Part shown: positions 27,324 through 34,456 of the stretch, one piece after another
Layout: the number at the start of each line of letters is the position of its first letter
How positions within the stretch are numbered: the stretch's first letter is position 1
Notes under the pieces: generated by a model
Databases searched by the model: none
The model's input: only the letters and a program-made list of their open reading frames with translations
Told to the model about the DNA's origin: nothing
Program-made: the position numbers and the translations under genes
NCBI GenBank assembly: GCA_949293315.1
Contig: CASFCH010000009.1
Span: 1 to 64,000 of the forward strand
Source: an uncultured Oscillospiraceae bacterium
GTDB taxonomy: Bacteria; Bacillota; Clostridia; Oscillospirales; Acutalibacteraceae
Length of the DNA: 64,000 nucleotides
Direction of reading: 5' to 3'

Positions 27324-27440
27324 GTCACATGGCGCGCAGGCGAAACTGTGGCGCACGGCGCAAACCGCTTAATGCTGCTCGGTTCCCCGCCTGACATGGT
27401 TCACGGCGCTCCGCCGCACAGAACCCACACGCCATGTGAC
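27324..27440 (-). ncRNA. ffs: Signal recognition particle RNA (small, 4.5S-like)
   Basis: On the minus strand the transcript closes with GTCACATGGCG at its 5' end and CGCCATGTGAC at its 3' end. The apical domain contains GAACCATGTCAGGCGGGG and AACCGAGCAGCATTAAG, the conserved Ffh-binding internal loops and tetraloop region. About 117 nt, suggesting the small form without an Alu domain. It lies 39 bases before dnaX and has its own promoter. Confidence 0.9.
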
Positions 27441-27474
27441 CAAAAGAATACGGAATCCCACAATCGTACACATT

Positions 27475-27503
27475 ATTATACCCGATTCCATGTCTGTTGA
27501 CAA
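27475..27503 (-). promoter_or_regulatory. Promoter of SRP RNA
   Basis: Minus-strand TTGTCA (27498-27503), 17-base spacer, exact TATAAT (27475-27480), about 35 bases upstream of the mature 5' end. Confidence 0.8.
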
Positions 27504-27595
27504 GAGGGATTTAAAACAAAACCTCAGAATAAAAATGTATGCTATCAGCTAAATAACTAAAAAATATATAAATAAGTAGAAATAAAAGATTTCAT

Positions 27596-27624
27596 TTGAC
27601 TAAAAACCCATTAAATGATATACT
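27596..27624 (+). promoter_or_regulatory. Promoter of the small membrane-protein gene at 27682
   Basis: TTGACT (27596-27601), 17 bases, TATACT (27619-27624) with an extended TGA. The start codon is 58 bases downstream. Confidence 0.65.
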
Positions 27625-27681
27625 GAGGACGGAGGAGGGGGCCCCGTCTGGGGACAACCGCGCAAAGAGGAGGGGATTGAT

Positions 27682-28101
27682 ATGCTGGAAGTGCTCAAGT
27701 GGATCTTCTGGATCGGCGGCGGAATCGTAATTGGGGCGGGCGCGGTCAGTCTGAATATTGCAGTGGTACTGTGCGGCGTCCCCATTTTCGGTTTGGGCTC
27801 TCTGTTCGCTTTGCTGCTGCGGCTGGAGGACAATGTGGATGAGCTGAATATGAAGATGGATTTCATCATTGAGAAAAAGGGCTGGAAGGAGGCGTTTGCC
27901 GAATACGGCGATCTTTCCCCGGAGCAGCTGGCCATCCTCACGCAAAAAAGGAAGGAACAGGCGGCCAAGGAGCAGAAAGAGCGCGAACTGCTGGAGGCCG
28001 TCCGGCAGAAGCACCCGGATGCGGACCTGACGCCCGAACAGCTCGGGAAGCTGCTGGATGCGGAGAAAAAGGCGCAGGAGCAGGGGGAGCAGAAAGGATA
28101 A
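27682..28101 (+). CDS. Small membrane protein with charged C-terminal tail, family unknown
   Basis: 139 residues: two closely spaced membrane helices (VLKWIFWIGGGIVIGAGAV and AVVLCGVPIFGLGSLFALLL), then a hydrophilic, likely helical cytoplasmic tail rich in Lys, Glu and Gln. The tail contains LSPEQLAIL and LTPEQLGKL, an internal repeat of the form x-PEQLxxL. SD GAGGAGGGG is well placed. The opening KWIFWIGG and the membrane layout recall the gene at 30113, so it seems part of a local family of small membrane proteins. Function unknown. Confidence 0.75.
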   Translation: MLEVLKWIFWIGGGIVIGAGAVSLNIAVVLCGVPIFGLGSLFALLLRLEDNVDELNMKMDFIIEKKGWKEAFAEYGDLSPEQLAILTQKRKEQAAKEQKERELLEAVRQKHPDADLTPEQLGKLLDAEKKAQEQGEQKG

Positions 28102-28472
28102 GGAGGGACCGGTCAAAACGGCAGGGAAGCCGGTATCAGGAATGCCGGATATGCGTTCGTTTCTGAAAATGGTATTTTGGGGGCGAATTTTACGCTGCCG
28201 ATCATGCGTTGACATGTGTCCAATTATATTGCATACGGACTGTATCAAAAGGTGTGAAGTGCATCGGACATCGAGGGCAAAGCAGCACCCGAAAATGTGA
28301 CAAATTTTCTTATGGTAATAACGCATGAAGTTTTATACAACAAACTTGTCTGATATGCGAATTGTAAGTTCACCAACATCGTTGTATGATAGTATTAAAC
28401 AGACTGGGAGAAATATTTTCAATATTTAGGAGCGATCTGTTCCTGAAAAACAAAAAAGGTTGGTGAACGAAC
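28102..28472. other. 370-base non-coding stretch
   Basis: AT-richer than the flanks. It holds a plausible sigma-A promoter near its 3' end (28362-28390). A 52-codon frame from 28142 has no convincing SD and no recognisable features. Nothing else was identified. Confidence 0.5.
28362..28390 (+). promoter_or_regulatory. Promoter of the secreted-protein gene at 28473
   Basis: TTGTAA (28362-28367), 17-base spacer, TATGAT (28385-28390), giving a leader of about 75 bases. Confidence 0.55.
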
Positions 28473-29462
28473 ATGAAGAAAAGGATGTGGACGGGAAGGG
28501 TACTGGCATTCGGGGCGGCGCTGGCCTTTATGGCGGCTGCCGGTGTGGGCGTTCAGGCCCGCGAGCCGGAGAGCCTGACGGAGGTCACGGAGATTTCGGC
28601 AAGCGCTTTTCAAGCGCTCAAGCCGGAGGGGCCGGTGACGGCGGAGGAAAAGCATGAAGTGATTGGAAGCATCCTGCTGGAGGCAGGTGTCCCGGAATTT
28701 ATGGTGGAGAAACTGGATGACGGGATGATTGAATCGCTGTATAAATGTCCGGGGTTTGAGATTCAAATAGAATATTCGCAGGAAGAACCGGATGGAACGT
28801 TAAAGCGAATTTCCTTTGAGCAACATCAGCGGATCACGGAATATAACCAGCGATTCTCAGATAAAATGAGTAGTAATCCGGCATTACAGGCGAGCGGACA
28901 ACTAAGGGCTAATGATCCTGCGATTTCAAATGAAATTTCCAATTTGACACATGTACTGATCGTGGGGAATCCGGTGAATGGACAAAGATTTTGCTGGGCG
29001 ATAGCGGGTTGGAATACATCCCCTGTTAATCGTATGACGGATTTTATAGGGATTTCCTCTTCGCGTTCAACAATACTTATTGATACTGCTGTAGCCGGGA
29101 TGGAATATACGATTCAAACTCACGATGGCGATATAAATAAGGGCGGTTCGTATGAGTTTAATTCTACAGATTTTGTTGAAAGTAACTACGGCGTCGGAAA
29201 AGAAATAAAATTACCGGCGGATCCCTTGATGTATAGTTCTTTAGCGCAGACAGTTGTTTTCTGTCCGTGTAAAGATATCGTATTATCGATTGCGGTATGG
29301 GAAGAGGATCAAAGCACTTCTCGCAATATAATATCAAATTATTTCCACAAATATTTTGCCATCACGTTTGGTGTTGAATTCAGCGGGGATGGTGCGGGAT
29401 TTTCCGTTTCTCCGCAACTGGCTTTTGATAACAGCGATGTCTCACAAACAATCAGGGCATAA
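28473..29462 (+). CDS. Secreted protein of unknown function
   Basis: 329 residues. A clear signal peptide (MKKRMWTGRVLAFGAALAF, cleavage probably after VQA near residue 29) is followed by a soluble region with no repeated motif and only a few Cys. It has many Asn, Ser, Ile and Thr residues, and codons from about base 28740 on end often in A or T, unlike the core genome, suggesting acquired DNA. Located between small membrane-protein genes in one direction, so it may share their function. I do not recognise a domain. Confidence 0.75.
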   Translation: MKKRMWTGRVLAFGAALAFMAAAGVGVQAREPESLTEVTEISASAFQALKPEGPVTAEEKHEVIGSILLEAGVPEFMVEKLDDGMIESLYKCPGFEIQIEYSQEEPDGTLKRISFEQHQRITEYNQRFSDKMSSNPALQASGQLRANDPAISNEISNLTHVLIVGNPVNGQRFCWAIAGWNTSPVNRMTDFIGISSSRSTILIDTAVAGMEYTIQTHDGDINKGGSYEFNSTDFVESNYGVGKEIKLPADPLMYSSLAQTVVFCPCKDIVLSIAVWEEDQSTSRNIISNYFHKYFAITFGVEFSGDGAGFSVSPQLAFDNSDVSQTIRA

Positions 29463-29495
29463 GGTGTTTTTTAAGGTTGAGGAGGGAGATTGCAA

Positions 29496-29720
29496 ATGAA
29501 GAATATCAAAGCAGCACGCACTATGAGGATAATTCTTTGGATTGTGGGATTGATTGCAGTTGTGCTCGGGATCTATCTGCTTTTTGGACATATTGGTTTT
29601 CTTGTTTTTGCGTTTGTCGGTATTGGTCTGATTGGAATCGCTGTTGCACTGGGCGTGATAATTGATATCGTAGAAGAGATGAACGCGCAGGAAGATGATG
29701 AAGAGCCAAAGGGAAAATAA
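29496..29720 (+). CDS. Two-helix small membrane protein, paralog A
   Basis: 74 residues: MKNIKAARTMRIILWIVGLI, two membrane helices separated by FGHI, and an acidic tail (DIVEEMNAQEDDEEPKGK). The start chosen is ATG 29496 behind GAGGAGGGA; a TTG 6 bases earlier is closer to the SD. It closely parallels the next gene (MKN-x-K-x-AR-x-MRI opening, LGIY turn, GVGLxG-like second helix), so they are recent tandem duplicates. Function unknown. Confidence 0.75.
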   Translation: MKNIKAARTMRIILWIVGLIAVVLGIYLLFGHIGFLVFAFVGIGLIGIAVALGVIIDIVEEMNAQEDDEEPKGK

Positions 29721-29734
29721 GGGGGCGAAATTGA

Positions 29735-30043
29735 ATGAAGAACTGCAAGGGTGCCCGAAGAATGAGAATTTTTTTGCAGATCATAGGAGTCGTTGCCATA
29801 GGCTTGGGGATTTATGGTGCATTCTTCGATGTTTCTTACTGGATTTTGATTGTCACCGGGGTGGGACTCTTGGGCGTTGCCACGGCTATCAATCTGTTGA
29901 TTCGTATTGCCCAAAATGCATCTATAGATTCGAATAATATTCCCACGCAGATTGAACAAGCACCGGAAGACAATAATGCGAAAAAAAGTGAGGAGAACGA
30001 GCAGAAAACATCCAGAAAGAGCGACAGGGAGCCGAAAGAATAG
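29735..30043 (+). CDS. Two-helix small membrane protein, paralog B
   Basis: 102 residues: MKNCKGARRMRIFLQIIGVV, two helices, then a longer polar tail (PEDNNAKKSEENEQKTSRKSDREPKE) with mixed charges. Paralog of the gene at 29496, starting 14 bases after its stop. An SD-like GGGGGCGAAA is upstream. Likely translated from the same transcript. Confidence 0.73.
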   Translation: MKNCKGARRMRIFLQIIGVVAIGLGIYGAFFDVSYWILIVTGVGLLGVATAINLLIRIAQNASIDSNNIPTQIEQAPEDNNAKKSEENEQKTSRKSDREPKE

Positions 30044-30112
30044 GCCAGACAGCGGCATATGTTTTTCCGGGCGAGGATGAGGCATCTGAACCAAAATAGG
30101 AGGCGGGTAAAA

Positions 30113-30346
30113 ATGGCGGCAGTTTTCAAGTGGATTGCATGGCTGGTTGGCGCAGGACTTGCGGTGTACGGGTTTTTGATGGCGGCTCGCGGAGAGATTT
30201 CGGGGCTCCTGGTATTCGGCAGCGGACTGTGTCTGATCGGTGTAGGGGTGATCGTCCACCTGCTCGCGGATATCAATCTTAGGGTCAGCATCCTGTACTC
30301 GGATCACCGGCGGGATGAGGAAAATAAGTCCCCTGAAGAAAAATAA
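30113..30346 (+). CDS. Two-helix small membrane protein
   Basis: 77 residues from ATG 30113 (MAAVFKWIAWLVGAGLAVYG) behind AGGAGG; the frame from 30059 lacks an SD. Two helices are followed by a short charged end (SDHRRDEENKSPEEK). The pattern KWIxWxxG, a turn, FGxGxxxxG and LLxDIN aligns loosely with 27682 and with paralogs A and B. Third in the run of small membrane genes; function unknown. Confidence 0.72.
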   Translation: MAAVFKWIAWLVGAGLAVYGFLMAARGEISGLLVFGSGLCLIGVGVIVHLLADINLRVSILYSDHRRDEENKSPEEK

Positions 30347-30378
30347 AAGCTTTTGGGCAAATCCGTTTTAAATGACCC

Positions 30379-30408
30379 CGGCGCGCGGTGAAAACCACGC
30401 GCCGTATT
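30379..30408 (+). terminator. Possible terminator of the small membrane-protein cluster
   Basis: CGGCGCG (30379-30385) pairs with CGCGCCG (30398-30404), with GGT/ACC inner pairs and single bulges; the flank GTATTTG is only weakly T-rich. Confidence 0.35.
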
Positions 30409-30483
30409 TGATGCCGCATATAAAACGGAAAAGAACAATATATTAAATCGGACGAAACAATTTTCCGATTGCATCCTGTGCGG

Positions 30484-30512
30484 TTGAAAAGGGAGGGCGC
30501 ATGTGATACAAT
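30484..30512 (+). promoter_or_regulatory. Promoter of uppP
   Basis: TTGAAA (30484-30489), 17-base spacer, TACAAT (30507-30512) with TGTGA before it as an extended -10. It leaves a leader of about 100 bases. Confidence 0.55.
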
Positions 30513-30618
30513 AAAACCCGGTTTTTATTGAAAACAAACCTGTCCTCGGCAGGCAGAATCCGCACAAAGCCGGAATCACGCAGTCCGCCGGCGGGACAGA
30601 ATCGGAGGGATTTAGACC

Positions 30619-31476
30619 GTGGAATTTCTGGAGATTTTAAAGGCGATCTTCCTCGGGATCGTCGAGGGGATCACGGAGTGGCTGCCCATCAGCAGCACGG
30701 GCCACATGATTCTGGTGGATGAGTTTATCAGGCTCAACGTCAGCGAGGCGTTCATGAATGTGTTCCTGTATGTGATCCAGCTGGGCGCGATCATCGCCGT
30801 GGTGGTGATGTTCTTCCAAAAGCTCAACCCGTTTGCATTCAAGTCCAAGACAAAGCAGGAGCGCGGCGATACGTGGCAGATGTGGTTCAAGGTGGTCGTA
30901 GCGTGCATCCCGTCCGCAGTGATCGGTCTGCTGCTCAACGACATCATGGACAAATACCTGATGAACTACGTAGTTGTGGCGCTGATGCTGATTGTCTATG
31001 GCGTGCTCTTCCTGGTGATCGAGCGCCGGCCGCGCACCCCGAAGATCAACACGCTCAACGACCTTACGTACAAGACGGCGTTTTTGATCGGCCTGTTCCA
31101 GGTGCTCTCCATCATCCCCGGCACGTCCCGCTCCGGCGCGACGATCCTGGGCGCGATGATCATCGGGTGCTCCCGCGCAATCTCCGCAGAGTTCACGTTC
31201 TTCTTGGCGATCCCGACGATGGTGGGCGTCAGCATCCTGAAGATCGGCTCCTACGGGATCGACCAGTATCAGGCCGGCCTGCCGCTGTTCACAGGCAGCG
31301 AGCTTGCAATCCTGCTGATCGGGATGGTCACGGCGTTTATCGTCTCCCTGTTCGCGATCAAATTCCTGATGAACTTTATCAAAAAGCACGACTTCAAGCC
31401 GTTTGGCTGGTACCGGATCGTGCTCGGCGCGGTGGTGCTCATCTACTTCCTGATCAAGACGATCGTTGCGGCGTAA
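30619..31476 (+). CDS. uppP: Undecaprenyl-diphosphatase (BacA/UppP)
   Basis: Integral membrane enzyme that recycles the lipid carrier for peptidoglycan synthesis and can confer bacitracin tolerance. 285 residues with the two family signatures: [18 protein letters not shown] near the N-terminus and [17 protein letters not shown] in the second half. Start is GTG 30619 behind CGGAGGGA. About eight helices. Own promoter and terminator, so it is a single-gene unit. Confidence 0.97.
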   Translation: MEFLEILKAIFLGIVEGITEWLPISSTGHMILVDEFIRLNVSEAFMNVFLYVIQLGAIIAVVVMFFQKLNPFAFKSKTKQERGDTWQMWFKVVVACIPSAVIGLLLNDIMDKYLMNYVVVALMLIVYGVLFLVIERRPRTPKINTLNDLTYKTAFLIGLFQVLSIIPGTSRSGATILGAMIIGCSRAISAEFTFFLAIPTMVGVSILKIGSYGIDQYQAGLPLFTGSELAILLIGMVTAFIVSLFAIKFLMNFIKKHDFKPFGWYRIVLGAVVLIYFLIKTIVAA

Positions 31477-31494
31477 TTGCAATTTAAATCGTAC

Positions 31495-31524
31495 AAGGCG
31501 GAGGGAAAAACCTCCGCCTTTTTA
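31495..31524 (+). terminator. Terminator of uppP
   Basis: AAGGCGGAGG (31495-31504) pairs with CCTCCGCCTT (31511-31520), loop GAAAAA, followed by TTTA. Confidence 0.9.
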
Positions 31525-31776
31525 TGGTGGGAGCGGCGAGGTGAGCGATTGAAAGCCCACCCTGTTCCACAGTATCATCGTAAAGCGTACTGAAATGTCT
31601 GCGTTAGTTCCGGGCGCGGGGCAACCCGCAAAACCAACCGAGGCCGGAGCCAGCCAATAGACGCAGAAAACCGCCGCTATGGTCTCCTCTGCTTCGTTTT
31701 GGCTGATCCTTCCCGCAATACAGTCTTTTGCGATTCGTATCTTTTCTTCCGCCTTGATCTTTTTTTGCTTAAACAT
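31522..31776 (-). pseudogene. Truncated transposase-like helix-turn-helix fragment
   Basis: The first 35 residues (start MFKQKKIKAEEKIRIAKDCIAG, then RISQNEAE) look like the N-terminal helix-turn-helix of IS3/IS150-type transposases. The following residues do not continue the family and run into the uppP terminator region. An 84-codon relic is therefore more likely than a functional protein. A Cys-containing tail (FAGCPAPGT) shows no motif. It may derive from the unit whose end is the hairpin at 31786-31830. Confidence 0.55.
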
Positions 31777-31785
31777 GGAAATACT

Positions 31786-31830
31786 CCCATAAAAGACAGT
31801 TTATCTTTTTCGCTGTCTCTTATGGGGGTA
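31786..31830. repeat. Inverted repeat upstream of the transposase relic
   Basis: CTCCCATAAAAGACAG (31785-31800 area) is nearly the reverse complement of CTGTCTCTTATGGGGG. It could be a remaining insertion-sequence end or a leader hairpin of the relic. Confidence 0.45.
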
Positions 31831-31867
31831 GCATATCATTTTATACCACAGGGCGTATGGTTATGGA

Positions 31868-33097
31868 TTATCTGCTGTATTTTTTCTTTCGGCGATAAAG
31901 GACGGTGCCGGTCAGGGTCGTACCGGCGGCCAACATAGCCGCAACCCAAAGAGCGATGTTGCTGTCATCGCCTGTTTCCGGGGCGCCTGCATCGCCTGCC
32001 TGATTGCCGCCGGCCGGCGTCCCTGCAGCGGGGCTTTCCTCCGCCGCTTTCACATAACCGCAGACGGTGCATTTTTCGTGCTTTGAGCCTGTCTCCTTAT
32101 CCATGATCCAGTCAAAGGTGTGATCTGCTTGAGTTAGTCTTTTACCGCACACCGTACACTCGATCCAGTGACCTGCCGCATCGGAGTGCCATTCAGTGCC
32201 GGCCTCATGGCCGGTTTTCAAAAGCGTTTCAACTCGCTCGTCCGTATAAGTCTTTCCATCAAGGGATACAGTCGCGGTGTATACGATCTTCCCATCCTCT
32301 GTACAGGTAGCTTTGACAGTCTCACGGGTCAGCGTCACATCCGGGGCCGCTGTATGGCTGCTATCAGTTTGGCACGTGAATGTGGCTGTGGCGCTTGAAT
32401 AATCATCTGCCCAGACCCATGTAGGCTCCCCCCAAACATGTTGAGAATCTACCGTGAAATGAAGCGTATAGGTTTTGGTTGTAACGCCGTCCTCCGCCGT
32501 GACCTCTATTATCTGTGTGCCCTTTCCATTTTTAATATAGGTAATGGGATCACGTGTTATTTGGGCTTTGGGATCGTCCAGCGTTGTGAAAAAATTAATG
32601 ATTATCCCGTCATTGCCATGTGACAGCGTGAGCGCCACCCCCTCCGGAGTAGCTGCCTGCTCTATTTCCGCTGGTGTTAAGGAAATGCTTTTCATTTTAA
32701 CAGCATCATAATAAGACAGGTCTTTGATAGTTGCATTGTCTGATAACTGCTGTCCTTCTGCGACCGCAGTGATTGTCACGTCATCCGTGATGCTGCTGCC
32801 GGCGATGGAAATGAACACATTGTCATAGCCTATCACCGTGTAATCATTTCCTTTTACCAATTCTCTATCGCCAACTTTTATCGTCAGCTGTGGATTGAGG
32901 TACCCTTTTTCTAATTCAAGCTCTACGTCCAAGGAGTGCCCCTTTTCAATACTGGCCGGCCCCTGCACTTTCGTCATTCCCGTGAGGTTGTATGTAACAG
33001 AATAAGTCTCGCCTGCTGCAAAACTCACTGTCGGAAATAAGAAAACACACAGGAGCACACACAATAACAAGCTGATCCAACGTTTCATTTTCATCAT
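31868..33097 (-). CDS. Secreted surface protein with a PETGD-type C-terminal anchor
   Basis: 409 residues. Signal peptide MKMKRWISLLLCVLLCVFLF with cleavage near VSFAA. Beta-rich repeats follow, including two cysteine-bearing modules (HWIECTVCGKRLT and HEKCTVCGYVK) of the type seen in bacterial surface and Ig-like proteins. The C-terminus has a Gly/Pro-rich spacer, PETGDD, a hydrophobic helix and RRKKKYSR, i.e. a sortase-like signal or a simple membrane anchor. No enzyme domain was recognised. It sits alone, minus strand, beside the transposase relic. Confidence 0.8.
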   Translation of the reverse strand: MMKMKRWISLLLCVLLCVFLFPTVSFAAGETYSVTYNLTGMTKVQGPASIEKGHSLDVELELEKGYLNPQLTIKVGDRELVKGNDYTVIGYDNVFISIAGSSITDDVTITAVAEGQQLSDNATIKDLSYYDAVKMKSISLTPAEIEQAATPEGVALTLSHGNDGIIINFFTTLDDPKAQITRDPITYIKNGKGTQIIEVTAEDGVTTKTYTLHFTVDSQHVWGEPTWVWADDYSSATATFTCQTDSSHTAAPDVTLTRETVKATCTEDGKIVYTATVSLDGKTYTDERVETLLKTGHEAGTEWHSDAAGHWIECTVCGKRLTQADHTFDWIMDKETGSKHEKCTVCGYVKAAEESPAAGTPAGGNQAGDAGAPETGDDSNIALWVAAMLAAGTTLTGTVLYRRKKKYSR

Positions 33098-33455
33098 GAT
33101 CCATCCTTTCGCGTTGTTTTAAACGGTGACTATAATGGAAAAATCAGGAGGTGCACGCCGCCCGTTGTAGATTGTGCAGGATACGCCTTCTGTTCTTGTG
33201 CAGTTTCAGCTTGACAGGGGAAGCGGCCACAGTCAGACTTTGCCTGCTGCGGATGTACGCCCGGCCGCCCTCTCCGGCAAGTTCCTTTTCAAACGTGATT
33301 CCATATTTAGTTTACAGGAACACCGGATGATTTTCAATCTTTTTTTGTACCAGCATTAAGAGTTTTAAGGCTCTCCGGCGCAGAAAAACGGGACCGATCC
33401 GAAAAACCGTATCATGGACAAAAGACCCGGGGATCTTTCCGCGATTTTGCTGTTC
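33098..33455. other. 358-base intergenic stretch
   Basis: It lies between the surface-protein gene and the AraC gene, both minus. No gene, repeat or clear terminator was found. A weak -10-like TATAGT on the minus strand lies near 33130, before the surface-protein gene. Confidence 0.4.
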
Positions 33456-34349
33456 TCATTCCAGATACTGGTACTGCCTGCGGTACTGCGCCGGTGTGGA
33501 TCCGGTGTGCCTTTTAAAGCAGTTGGAAAAATAGTTCCGGTCCGCATAGGCCAGCCTTTGGGCAATTTCCTCAATGGAAAAATTGGTGTTGCTGAGATAG
33601 AGCTTGGCCACATCAATTTTTTTTGCCTCAAAGTAGCGGTATGGGGTGACGCCGTATGCATTGCGAAACAGGGTAATGATATGATTTTTGGAGTAGTTAA
33701 ATTCGGAGCAGATGCTCTCCAGGGAGAGCTTCCCCTCAATCTGGGAATCCATAACAGCGCGGATCCGCTCCGGCAGGGAGAGCTCCTGCTGGGTAACGGT
33801 TCGGTGCAGGTGCAGGATCATTTTGTACAAAATGGGGGAGAGCTTTTCCAGCAGCCGGGGGTAGTTGCCTTTGTCCGATTGAACCACCTGATCCATTTCA
33901 TGGAAATAGGGCAGCAGATTGCAGTTGGGGAAACAGTACAGATCCCGCGGCAGGTAGGAGTCGATCATGGCCTGCGCGAACAGGCCGTCAAATACAATCC
34001 AGCGCTTTTGCCATGGGTCCGAAGGGTCTGCCGCATAGGAGTGCACGCTGTGCTTTGTCAGCAGGAGTGCGCAGCCGCGCTCCGGCCTGTAGGAATTGCC
34101 GTTAATCTCCAGCGTTCCGGCTCCCCCGGTGATGTATTCGATCGCCATGATTCGGGAGTTTGGGCGAATGACGTGATAATCGGGACGGCAGCGCGTCTCC
34201 CCGATCACCATAATGTTGACCGGCAGTGATGCATCATAAAAGGGCCACAAGGTCACCGCGCGGTCTCCGGGGGAATAGCCGGTTTCGCCGATTACGGCAT
34301 TGTGGGCTTTGTCATCTGTGTCAGGAAGGGCCGATTGTAAAATATTCAT
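33456..34349 (-). CDS. AraC family transcriptional regulator
   Basis: 297 residues: an N-terminal cupin-type sugar-sensing domain (IRPNSRIMAIEYITGGAGTLEINGNSYRPERGCALLL) and a C-terminal double helix-turn-helix (KLSLESICSEFNYSKNHIITLFRNAYGVTPYRYFEAKKIDVAKLYL, then EEIAQRLAYADRNYFSNCFKRHTGSTPAQYRRQ). It is divergent from the GH36 gene with only 107 bases between, so it most likely controls the sugar locus at 34.4-40.8 kb, activated by a galactoside or other sugar (inference). Confidence 0.93.
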   Translation of the reverse strand: MNILQSALPDTDDKAHNAVIGETGYSPGDRAVTLWPFYDASLPVNIMVIGETRCRPDYHVIRPNSRIMAIEYITGGAGTLEINGNSYRPERGCALLLTKHSVHSYAADPSDPWQKRWIVFDGLFAQAMIDSYLPRDLYCFPNCNLLPYFHEMDQVVQSDKGNYPRLLEKLSPILYKMILHLHRTVTQQELSLPERIRAVMDSQIEGKLSLESICSEFNYSKNHIITLFRNAYGVTPYRYFEAKKIDVAKLYLSNTNFSIEEIAQRLAYADRNYFSNCFKRHTGSTPAQYRRQYQYLE

Positions 34350-34390
34350 TTGATATTCCTCATATTTTATGTTATTTTATCTATATTTAT

Positions 34391-34424
34391 TTGGGATTTC
34401 ATGTGATAATATTATTATATCACA
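34391..34424 (+). promoter_or_regulatory. Promoter with overlapping palindromic operator
   Basis: TTGGGA (34391-34396), 16 bases, TATTAT (34413-34418). A dyad TGTGATA (34402-34408) with TATCACA (34418-34424), 9-base centre, overlaps the -10. It lies between the AraC gene and the GH36 gene, so it could bind a repressor or the AraC protein. Confidence 0.5.
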
Positions 34425-34456
34425 CAATAAACGATTTACAAGTAAGGGATTTTAAG

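Noticed and set aside
28142..28300. 52-codon frame between the small membrane protein and the secreted protein
   Set aside because: Weak SD, no motif, composition no different from non-coding flanks.
27592..28326. 244-codon minus-strand frame opposite the small membrane-protein gene
   Set aside because: Shadow of the plus-strand gene, which has a good promoter, SD and membrane helices.
34402..34424. CRP-like TGTGA...TCACA site
   Set aside because: The spacing between half-sites is 13 bases rather than 6 and Clostridia do not use E. coli-type CRP in this way; kept only as a generic dyad.
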